Below, in pieces: positions 1 through 5,294 of a DNA stretch of 5,294 bases (positions are counted from its first letter, which is position 1; every line of letters begins with the position of its first letter). The position numbers and the translations under genes were made by a program. The DNA is taken from the NCBI GenBank assembly GCA_050734915.1, contig JBOHUX010000163.1:1-5294 (forward strand), written 5' to 3'. Source of the DNA: JBOHUX01 sp050734915 (GTDB taxonomy: Bacteria > Chloroflexota > Dormibacteria > Dormibacterales > Dormibacteraceae). Below the pieces are notes generated by a model, which was given only the letters and a program-made list of their open reading frames with translations, did not search any database and was not told the DNA's origin.

Positions 1-23
1 TAGAACCGGTCATCCTTAGTCAT
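1..23 (-). CDS. Start of an unidentified gene, cut by the window edge
   Basis: Only seven complete codons of this gene are in the window. They read Met-Thr-Lys-Asp-Asp-Arg-Phe, followed by two bases of the next codon. The start is an ATG at 23-21. It is supported by a near-perfect Shine-Dalgarno sequence five bases upstream, the best ribosome binding site in the window. The product cannot be recognised from seven residues. The gene lies 100 bases downstream of the acyl-CoA ligase stop codon on the same strand. It could be a further operon member with independent translation initiation, or the first gene of a new unit. Confidence 0.7.
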
Positions 24-28
24 GGCGA

Positions 29-36
29 CCCCTCCT
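29..36 (-). promoter_or_regulatory. Strong Shine-Dalgarno site for the gene starting at 23
   Basis: On the minus strand this reads AGGAGGGG, followed by five bases and then ATG. It decides the start of the truncated gene at the left edge. The other genes here have weaker or no such sites and appear to rely on coupling to the gene before them. Confidence 0.75.
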
Positions 37-123
37 GTGTGGCGTGAAGCACCCACAGAATGGGGTCGTCCTATGTCCGGGCGCTACCTCCCAGGTGTCG
101 CCTGATCTTGTGAGCTGTTCAAT

Positions 124-1587
124 CTAGGCCAGGCGCGACCGCATCACCTTGCCGGACGGATTCCGCGGGATGGCGCCGACCACCTCCACCGAGCGCGGGC
201 GGGCGTGGATGGAGAGCCGCTCGTTGACGAAGCGCCGCAACTCACCGCTCTCGATGCGAGCCCCGGGCGCCAGGACCACGCAGAGCTTGACCTCCTCCCC
301 GTAGACCTCATCCGGCACCCCCACCGCCGCGGCATCCACGACCTTCGCGTGCTCGAGCGCCGCCTCCTCGATGATCCGGGGGGCGATCTTCTCACCGCCA
401 CGGTTGATGAGCTCGTTGATGCGACCGACCAGGCGCAGGCTGCCGTCGGGGTCGAGCAGGCCGAGATCGCCGGTGTGGAGCCACCCGTCGCGGATCGCCT
501 CGGCGGTGGCCCCGGGGTCGCCCAGGTAGCCGTCCATCACGCTCGGGCCAAAGACGCAGACCTCGCCCTCCTCGCCCGGGGCGGCCTCGCCAAGATCGGC
601 ACGCACGATCCGCAGCGCCACCCCCCGCGGCGTGCCCACGCTGCCGGGGACGCGCCGCCCGGGCGGCACGTCGTTGATCGTCACCTGGCTCGAGGCCTCC
701 GAGATCCCGTAGCTCTCCACGACGGCGATTCCGAACGCATCCTCGAAGCGCTTCATGACCGCGACCGGCAGGGGCGCCGAGGCCGATCGCACGAAGCGCA
801 GCCGATCGCCGGAGCGTCCGCTGGCCGCGTTCGGATGGCGCGAGAGCAGCGAGATCAGCGGCGGCACCAGGTTCGCCCAGGTGACGTCCCGTCCGGCCAT
901 CTCCCAGAAGAGCCGGGGTTCGAAGTGCCGGACGAGAACGACGTCCCCGCCGGAGACCACCGTGCCGAGCACGGAGATCACGGGCGCGTTCACGTGGGCG
1001 AGCGAGAGGGAGTTGAGAACCCGGTCCGAGCCGTTCAGCCGCTGCGCTCCGGCAACCGCGCAGGCGGCGGCCAGGATGTTGGCGCGGCTGAGCAGGACGC
1101 CCTTCGGAGTCCCCGTGGTGCCCGAGGTGAAGACCACCAACGCCGGATCCCGGTCGCGGGGCGCCCGCTCGGGCAGCCAGGAGACCCAGGACATCGGATC
1201 GGGGCCCAGGACCCTGATCTCGGCCCGGCGGCCCGCCGCCGCGAGGGCGGTCTCGACCGCGGGGACGTGCTCGGCGGCGGTGAGCACGAGGTCCGAATCC
1301 ACCAGCCGCAGGCGCTTGGCGAGCTCCCAGGATGTGAGGCGGAGATCGAGCGGCGCCACGGCGTGGCCGGCCGCCCAGACCCCGAGCAGCGACGCCGCAC
1401 TGGCGAGCTCGCCGCCCGGGAAGGCGGTGAGGACGAACGGGGAGCCCGGGGCAGAGGCGGCCACCCTTGACCGCAGCCGCGAGCTGAGGGCCGGCCAGGA
1501 GAAGGAGATGCCCTCCTGGGGGGCGTCGATCGACCCCCGCCAGCCCGCCAGCTCGGAGGCGAGTCGATCCGCCGCCCCGTCCCCCAT
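124..1587 (-). CDS. Acyl-CoA ligase (ANL superfamily, AMP-binding enzyme)
   Basis: A complete 487-residue AMP-forming CoA ligase, expected to activate a carboxylic acid as an acyl-adenylate and transfer it to CoA in the cytoplasm. All core motifs are present: the phosphate-binding loop FTSGTTGTPKGV (153-164), the adenine motif SYGISE (292-297), TGD (372-374), the hinge motif GRINELINRGGEKI (388-401) and the catalytic lysine in PSGK (Lys480). The INRGGEKI hinge and SLAHVN segment (194-200) recall the oxalyl-CoA synthetase/fatty-acyl-CoA ligase branch, but the substrate cannot be assigned. The hinge has Asn where Lys is common. I chose the ATG at 1587 because it overlaps the preceding frame's stop by one base (TGATG) and has GGGG five bases upstream. 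An in-frame ATG at 1617 would add ten residues. As last gene of the lipid-related operon, it may supply an activated acyl group (inference). Confidence 0.93.
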   Translation of the reverse strand: MGDGAADRLASELAGWRGSIDAPQEGISFSWPALSSRLRSRVAASAPGSPFVLTAFPGGELASAASLLGVWAAGHAVAPLDLRLTSWELAKRLRLVDSDLVLTAAEHVPAVETALAAAGRRAEIRVLGPDPMSWVSWLPERAPRDRDPALVVFTSGTTGTPKGVLLSRANILAAACAVAGAQRLNGSDRVLNSLSLAHVNAPVISVLGTVVSGGDVVLVRHFEPRLFWEMAGRDVTWANLVPPLISLLSRHPNAASGRSGDRLRFVRSASAPLPVAVMKRFEDAFGIAVVESYGISEASSQVTINDVPPGRRVPGSVGTPRGVALRIVRADLGEAAPGEEGEVCVFGPSVMDGYLGDPGATAEAIRDGWLHTGDLGLLDPDGSLRLVGRINELINRGGEKIAPRIIEEAALEHAKVVDAAAVGVPDEVYGEEVKLCVVLAPGARIESGELRRFVNERLSIHARPRSVEVVGAIPRNPSGKVMRSRLA

Positions 1588-1751
1588 CAGGACCCCGCCC
1601 CGGACAGCGTCTCGCATCCGCTCTCGAGGTCGCCGCCCAGGATGGGCGCCGCCACCGAGATCCTGGCGCGGTCGATGTGGATGATGAAGTACATGAGGCA
1701 GACCAGGAGCAGTCCGGGGTCGCGGACCGGGAGGGCGCGAACGCGGCTCAA
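1587..1751 (-). pseudogene. 54-codon remnant resembling the N-terminus of an MFS transporter
   Basis: This open frame fills the gap between the SGNH gene and the ligase. It starts with TTG at 1751, overlapping the SGNH stop codon by four bases (TTGA), with GGAGA nine bases upstream. It ends in TGA, sharing one base with the ligase ATG. Residues 13-36 form one membrane helix ending in MYFIIHIDRARISVAAP. That closely matches the first helix of ACS-family MFS transporters, typically YFINYLDR..ISVAAP. The similarity ends near residue 43, and the other 11 or so helices are missing. The likeliest reading is a transporter gene that lost its body to a deletion, leaving a stub that still connects translation to the ligase. 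It could instead be a genuine single-helix microprotein. An internal ATG at 1694 is another possible start. The MFS match is from memory of the family pattern. Confidence 0.5.
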
Positions 1752-2545
1752 GGCTGGGCTTCTCCGTCCTGGCTGGGGGCCCCCGGTCGGGAGCCGGTGG
1801 CGGCCGGCGGCGTCCTCTCAAGGATGGCAGCAAGCACCTCCTCGGCGACGATCCGGTGGCCGGCGGCGGTCAGGTGGAGAGGGTCCTGGCTGAGCTGGGA
1901 CTCCCTCTGGATCTTCTTGAACCGGTGATAGAGGTCGACAACGACGACATCTCTCCCCGCGCGCCGCCGGATGGTGCCGGCGATAGCCGCCTGGTAGGGG
2001 AGCGAGCCCGGGAAGCGACGCTGGTCGAGCGGTATCGGGGTCGCCCAGATCACGCACCGGCAGCCACGCCCGCGCGCGTAGGCGATCGCCGCGTCCATCG
2101 CCCTTCCGTACCGGGACGCCTTTCGCGGCAGCCCGGGAAGCAGCCCCACACAGAGCCCGAGGCCGATGGCGAGGCGGGCGAGGCCGATCAGGCGCCGTCT
2201 CACCTCGCCCCGCCGGGTGGGACGCCTCAGGAACGTCTCCGGGGCCGCCATCGGCCGGCCCCCGAACCTGGGAACGGCCATCCGGACGTACATCGGCAGC
2301 GGCACCGCGAACATGTTGCGGGGCAGGACCACGAGCAGGAAGGGGGCGCCGCTGAGCTTGGCACCCAACTCCAGGGGCAGGTCCTGAGGCTTCCCGCTGG
2401 CGTGGACCGACCGCGAGGAGACGGCACCCCAGGCCCGGCGCAGCCCCCGGCTGACGAGCACCGGGAAGACCTGGGTCGGGGAGAGGCCCTGGGTACCGAG
2501 ATGGCTGCCGCCGCAGAAATAGACCTCCAAGAGGCGGTCAGCCAC
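1748..2545 (-). CDS. SGNH/GDSL hydrolase-like protein
   Basis: A 265-residue protein with the outline of an SGNH-fold esterase, lipase or acyltransferase. The nucleophile region near the N-terminus is CGGSHLGTQG (11-20, candidate Ser14). The C-terminal Asp-His motif DPLHLTAAGH (221-230, Asp221 and His224) is clear. Between them, Gly51 and Asn77 (in VLPRN) are plausible oxyanion-hole residues. Two motifs are altered: the usual GDS is GGS and GxND is PRN. A hydrophobic stretch at 120-139 is unusual and may contact membrane. No signal peptide is visible, so it is probably cytoplasmic. The GTG start at 2545 is supported by GAGGA eight bases upstream and by an 8-base overlap (GTGGCTGA) with the transporter stop. 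Its place after an LprG/P55-like pair suggests acting on a lipid ester (inference). The last 20 residues look disordered. Confidence 0.75.
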   Translation of the reverse strand: MADRLLEVYFCGGSHLGTQGLSPTQVFPVLVSRGLRRAWGAVSSRSVHASGKPQDLPLELGAKLSGAPFLLVVLPRNMFAVPLPMYVRMAVPRFGGRPMAAPETFLRRPTRRGEVRRRLIGLARLAIGLGLCVGLLPGLPRKASRYGRAMDAAIAYARGRGCRCVIWATPIPLDQRRFPGSLPYQAAIAGTIRRRAGRDVVVVDLYHRFKKIQRESQLSQDPLHLTAAGHRIVAEEVLAAILERTPPAATGSRPGAPSQDGEAQP

Positions 2546-4070
2546 GCGCGGAATCCTCGAGGTCGGCGGCCCCTTGGGGCCCGGTGCCCGCCAAGCCGGG
2601 CCGCGCGCCCCTGAGGGTCAGAGCCGCCACCAGCGCGCCGAGAAGGCAGGTGGCGGCCGCGATCAGGAAGAGCTCCTGGTACTCGATGAGAAGGGCCGAG
2701 CGGGCGCGGCCGGCCAGGCAGGCGAGCTGGCCGGCGAGGTTCGAGCTCGAGCACCCCACCCCGCGCCGCTCCGCCAGGATCGCCTGGAAGCGCTGGAGCC
2801 CGAACGCGGTCAGGCCGGCGAGGCCGACGAGCATGCCCAGCGTGCGCGCCATCACCAGCAGCGACGCGGCCAGCCCGTGCTCCCGCCCCCGTACGTCGAG
2901 GGCCGCCGTCGCCAGCGGCGCGATGACGAGGCCCAGGCCGAGCCCCCCCGCGAAGAGCGACGCCGAGGCGCCCGGCCAGTGGCCCGGCAGCTCGTCCGGG
3001 CCCCAGCCGGACATGACGGCGAACCCGGCCCCGGCGAGGAGGAGCCCCGCCGCCGCGACAGGGCCCGGCCCCGGCCGGACGCGCCCAGCCAGCCACCCGC
3101 CCAGCAGGGCGCCCACCGGCACGCCGGCCAGGAAGCGCGCCAGGAGCAGCGCCGCCCCCAGCTGGTCGAGGCCGTAGACGCCCCGGGCGGCGAGCGGGAC
3201 GTCGACCAGTGCCACCATCAGCGCCACCCCCGCCAGGAGATTGGCTCCCAGCGAGCCCAGAAACGGGGCTGAGCCCAGCAGGGCCCGCGGGATGAGCGGC
3301 TCCAGGCGCCGCGCCTGCCGCCAGCCGTAGCCGGCGAGGCAGATGAAGGACCCGGCCAGGATGGGGATGAGATGCGTATGGAGGGCCCGTCGGGACGGGT
3401 CGTCGGGATAGAGCGCGAGCACGAGCAGGCCGAGGCCGGCGCCGAGCAGCGCCGCGCCGGGGACATCCGCCGCCCCGCGATGCGCCCGGAGCGGCATCTC
3501 ACCTCCTCCCCGGAGGGGCCAGCGGGCGGTGAGCCCGATCGCGACCGCCAGCGCCAGCGCCAGCACGAGGTTCAGCCAGAACACGCAACGCCACCCGCCC
3601 CACCCGGCGGCCGCGGCGGCCAGCGCGGCTCCCCAGAGGGGGCCGACGGCCGAACCCGCCTCCTGGAGCCCGGATACCGCGCCCAGGGCGAGCGGGCGGC
3701 CGCCAGCCGGGTACACGTCCGCCGCGAGCGCGAGGGTGAGGGGAACCAGCGCCCCGCCGCCAAGCCCCTGGAGCACGCGACCGCCGGCCATCACCGCCAG
3801 GCTGGGGGACGCCGCGGTCACCGCCGAGCCGGCTGCGAACAGCGCCAGACAGGCGAGGTAGACGGGTACGCGACCGCGGACGTCGGAGACCGCTCCCACC
3901 AGTGGCATCGCCACCACGTAGCCGGCGAGGAAGCCGGTCAGGATCGGGGTCGCCTGCTCGATCCGATCCACGCTCACCCCGACGTCGCCCATCATCGCGG
4001 GCAGCAGGGCGACGACCGCGTAGGCGTCGATCGCGGCCAGGAGGAGGCCCGAGGCGGCCAGCGTGAGCAG
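2538..4070 (-). CDS. P55 (Rv1410c)-like MFS lipid exporter
   Basis: A 14-helix-type major facilitator of about 510 residues, resembling mycobacterial P55 along its length. In numbering from codon 4070: helix 1 carries AIDAYAVV (13-20, Asp15 matching P55 Asp22), motif A is GAVSDVRGR (59-67), GRVLQGLGGGALVPL is 97-111 and motif C GLQEAGSAVGPLWG is 134-147. LVDVPL (288-293), GLGLGLVIAPL (376-386) and ARTLGMLVG (408-416) also match. The long segment between helices 11 and 12 (429-465) corresponds to P55's extended periplasmic region. P55 works with LprG to export triacylglycerol-type lipids; the LprG-like gene is directly upstream here. The start is unresolved. The first ATG (3995) would delete helix 1, yet the frame stays open to 4145 and encodes that helix, with only CTG codons (4070, 4061, 4040) as near-starts. 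I place it provisionally at CTG 4070. Confidence 0.85.
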   Translation of the reverse strand: MLTLAASGLLLAAIDAYAVVALLPAMMGDVGVSVDRIEQATPILTGFLAGYVVAMPLVGAVSDVRGRVPVYLACLALFAAGSAVTAASPSLAVMAGGRVLQGLGGGALVPLTLALAADVYPAGGRPLALGAVSGLQEAGSAVGPLWGAALAAAAAGWGGWRCVFWLNLVLALALAVAIGLTARWPLRGGGEMPLRAHRGAADVPGAALLGAGLGLLVLALYPDDPSRRALHTHLIPILAGSFICLAGYGWRQARRLEPLIPRALLGSAPFLGSLGANLLAGVALMVALVDVPLAARGVYGLDQLGAALLLARFLAGVPVGALLGGWLAGRVRPGPGPVAAAGLLLAGAGFAVMSGWGPDELPGHWPGASASLFAGGLGLGLVIAPLATAALDVRGREHGLAASLLVMARTLGMLVGLAGLTAFGLQRFQAILAERRGVGCSSSNLAGQLACLAGRARSALLIEYQELFLIAAATCLLGALVAALTLRGARPGLAGTGPQGAADLEDSARG

Positions 4071-4092
4071 CGTCCGCGGGGGGCCGCGGCGC

Positions 4093-4800
4093 TCAGGAGG
4101 GAGGGGTGATATCGACTTTGCCGTTGAAGTCGCGAAGGTGGATCGTCACCTTGCTGCTGGCTCCCGCCGCGACCAGCGGGCCCGCCAGCACCGCCTTCCG
4201 GATCAGGTGGTCGTCCTTGCCGATCCAGAGGGTCGCTGTCACGTCTCCCAGCGGCCTGACCCCGCCCAGCAACTGGCCGGCCATGGCCGCCGGATAGACG
4301 GCCGAGAGCCTCCACGAGTCATGGCCGTCGATCCGCTCGCTGCCCGTCAGCTTCGCCTGCCGGCCCTCCGGGAGCACGGCCGGCAGTCCTGTCCGGGGGT
4401 TGAAGAGGGAGGCCGGGTTCGGAATCTGAGAGGCCTGCGCCGGCGAGAGCTTGCTGAAGGTCGAGAAGGGGAGCTTGATGTAGGCCTGCCCGGCGACCTG
4501 GATCACCTCGACGTCGACCAGGAAGTCCTGCTGCTTGACCTGGAAGGTGGTGTCGCTGTCGGACGGGAGCCTCACCTTGGAGTTGACGGACTGGACCTTG
4601 AAGCCCTGGTAGGTGACGCCGGGCGGAAAGGTGGCGTCCACCACCACGGTGCGGAGCCGGGCCAGTGCGTGCGCCGACTGCCGGAGCAGTTGCTCGGCGG
4701 TCGGGCGCGGCGCTGACGAGGAGCCGCCACATCCGGCGAGAAGGCCCAGCGAGGCGGCGGTCGCCAGCGCGGCGAGGCCGGCCATCGAGCGGCTGATCAC
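4093..4800 (-). CDS. LprG-like lipoprotein (LppX/LprAFG family)
   Basis: A 235-residue exported lipoprotein. The N-terminus is a short signal peptide with hydrophobic core and lipobox LLAGC, giving acylated Cys24, then a Gly/Ser-rich tether. The mature part has family features: AEQLLRQSAHALARLRTV (35-52) in the first helix, LFNPRTGLPAVL (132-143) resembling LprG's DP..GL..LL segment, the strand WIGKDDHLIRKAVLAGPL (192-209), and a closing strand VTIHLRDFNGKVDI (218-231). LprG-type proteins have a hydrophobic pocket that binds triacylated lipids and carry them through the cell envelope. The next gene is P55-like, the same order as mycobacterial lprG-Rv1410c, which favours LprG over LppX or LprA. 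The start is GTG 4800, the first possible one after an in-frame TGA. ATG 4785 would leave a signal peptide without its Arg. A 7-base duplication covers the start. Confidence 0.88.
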   Translation of the reverse strand: MISRSMAGLAALATAASLGLLAGCGGSSSAPRPTAEQLLRQSAHALARLRTVVVDATFPPGVTYQGFKVQSVNSKVRLPSDSDTTFQVKQQDFLVDVEVIQVAGQAYIKLPFSTFSKLSPAQASQIPNPASLFNPRTGLPAVLPEGRQAKLTGSERIDGHDSWRLSAVYPAAMAGQLLGGVRPLGDVTATLWIGKDDHLIRKAVLAGPLVAAGASSKVTIHLRDFNGKVDITPPS

Positions 4801-4806
4801 TGATCA
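4793..4806. repeat. Perfect 7-base tandem duplication across the lipoprotein start codon
   Basis: On the minus strand this is TGATCAG twice in a row. The lipoprotein GTG start begins with the last base of the first copy. Removing one copy would put the ATG at 4807 in frame with the lipoprotein and leave the N-terminal sequence otherwise unchanged (Met-Ile-Ser-Arg-Ser). A GAGGG element would then sit at a normal nine-base distance. With two copies, that ATG opens a wrong frame and the usable start is GTG, 16 bases from GAGGG. The repeat is seen directly; any switching role is inference. Confidence 0.8.
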
Positions 4807-4821
4807 TTGTTTATCACCCTC
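4801..4821 (-). promoter_or_regulatory. AT-rich leader with GAGGG ribosome-binding element before the lipoprotein gene
   Basis: This is the only clearly AT-rich patch in the window. On the minus strand it reads GAGGG (4821-4817), then TGATAAACAATGATCA, an inverted repeat of TGAT and ATCA eight bases apart. GAGGG is nine bases from the out-of-frame ATG at 4807 and 16 bases from the in-frame GTG at 4800. The inverted repeat could be an operator. I see no convincing -35/-10 pair, so a promoter here is only possible. Confidence 0.3.
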
Positions 4822-4889
4822 GCCATGGGCGCCCTCGACGGAGTCGGGCCGGTGAGCGCCGGGGCATGGCCCGCCTCCGGCCCCGCCGA

Positions 4890-5294
4890 TCAGCCTTCGC
4901 CCTCCTCCGTGAGGATCGCCTCCACCTCCGATCGCACTGGTCCGGTGGAAGGGCCGGTCCGTTCGACCGAGATGGAGGCGGCCGCGTTGGCGAATCGGGC
5001 CGAGGGCAGCAGCTCCCTCCCCTCGGAGAGGGCCGCCAGCAGAGCGCCCAGGAACACGTCTCCGGCGCCGGTGGTGTCCACCACCTTGGCCGGCCGCCCG
5101 GCCAGGTGAACCGGAGCCGTCGGCGGCCGCCCGCCGGTCACCCAGCAACCCTCGGCACCGAGCCGAACCACCACCGACCCGCCCGGGCGGATGCGAGCCG
5201 GCATCTCGGCGGTGGCAGCCTCGGGCTCGACGCGACCGGTCAGGATGGCCGCCTCGCGGGCGTTCATGCTGATCAGGTCCACCCTCGCCAGCAC
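4890..5294 (-). CDS. PfkB/ribokinase-family kinase, C-terminal part
   Basis: The last 134 residues of an ATP-dependent sugar or nucleoside kinase; the frame runs off the right edge. Numbering from the edge, the second PfkB signature DTTGAGDVFLGALLAAL is at 73-89, with the catalytic base Asp79 in GAGD forming the anion hole. Before it are MNAREAAILTG (10-20), matching the family's N-x-x-E-A-x-x-LTG segment, and VVRLGAEGCWV (42-52). NAAASISVERTG (103-114) is the usual late helix. Family members are about 300 residues, so roughly 160-180 residues, including the sugar-binding half and first signature, are missing and the substrate cannot be assigned. The stop is 89 bases before the lipoprotein start, in contrast to the overlaps further down, so it may belong to a separate transcript. 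Confidence 0.88.
   Translation of the reverse strand: MLARVDLISMNAREAAILTGRVEPEAATAEMPARIRPGGSVVVRLGAEGCWVTGGRPPTAPVHLAGRPAKVVDTTGAGDVFLGALLAALSEGRELLPSARFANAAASISVERTGPSTGPVRSEVEAILTEEGEG

Noticed and set aside
80..102. Inverted repeat downstream of the ligase (GGCG and ACCT stems with a three-base loop), possible terminator
   Set aside because: The two 4-bp stems are split by a mismatched internal loop and no T-run follows on the minus strand; too weak to call. The rest of 24-123 shows no convincing promoter.
205..1470. A 421-codon open frame on the plus strand
   Set aside because: It is antisense to the ligase, is rich in Arg, Gly, His and Asp with no recognisable domain, and is the expected by-product of GC-biased third codon positions. 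The minus frame has all the ANL motifs.
1588..1833. N-terminal extension of the ligase up to an ATG at 1833
   Set aside because: The extra residues are Pro/Arg-rich, overlap the SGNH coding region, and precede a complete ligase that needs no extension.
3372..4109. Long plus-strand frames opposite the transporter and lipoprotein (also 2574-3272 and 4063-4716)
   Set aside because: Low-complexity Arg/Gly/Ala/Glu compositions without domains, fully overlapping well-supported minus-strand genes.
4319..4807. 162-codon minus-strand frame starting at ATG 4807
   Set aside because: It has the better ribosome-binding spacing but reads the lipoprotein gene out of frame, with no signal peptide or domain. 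It is best explained by the 7-base duplication displacing the original start.
4831..4849. GC-rich hairpin after the kinase gene, possible terminator
   Set aside because: A short stem of 7 bp with a bulge and no following T-run; such pairs are common by chance at this GC content.
1..5294. CRISPR arrays, tRNA or rRNA genes, insertion-sequence ends, att sites
   Set aside because: No repeat-spacer pattern, no tRNA-like cloverleaf or conserved rRNA segment, and no transposase or terminal inverted repeats were seen on either strand.

Overview
The window is very GC-rich and densely packed, and every gene I can support lies on the minus strand, so the biological reading order is from high to low coordinates. 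The bacterium is probably an actinobacterium or a member of a neighbouring high-GC phylum such as Chloroflexota or Dormibacterota. The best clue is a lipoprotein of the LppX/LprAFG family followed by a transporter closely resembling mycobacterial P55 (Rv1410c). These resemblances come from remembered family sequences, not from a search.

Layout in transcription order. (1) 5294-4890: C-terminal part of a PfkB/ribokinase-type sugar or nucleoside kinase, cut by the window edge. (2) 4889-4801: an 89-base gap ending in an AT-rich island and a perfect 7-base tandem duplication that falls exactly on the lipoprotein start. (3) 4800-4093: an LprG-like lipoprotein. (4) about 4070-2538: a P55-like 14-helix MFS transporter whose first helix lies upstream of its first ATG. 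(5) 2545-1748: an SGNH/GDSL-hydrolase-like protein with altered motifs. (6) 1751-1587: a 54-codon frame that looks like the truncated N-terminus of a second, different MFS transporter. (7) 1587-124: a complete ANL-superfamily acyl-CoA ligase. (8) 123-24: a 100-base gap with an excellent ribosome binding site. (9) 23-1: the first seven codons of another gene.

In mycobacteria, LprG and P55 are encoded side by side and cooperate to move triacylglycerol-type lipids and lipoglycans across the inner membrane and periplasm. Here that pair is followed, through stop/start overlaps of 8, 4 and 1 bases, by an esterase or acyltransferase-like protein and a CoA ligase. The simplest model (inference) is one operon in which the ligase and SGNH protein make, activate or trim an acylated lipid. 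The P55-like protein would extrude it and the lipoprotein would carry it outward. The kinase is upstream on the same strand, but nothing ties it functionally to the operon.
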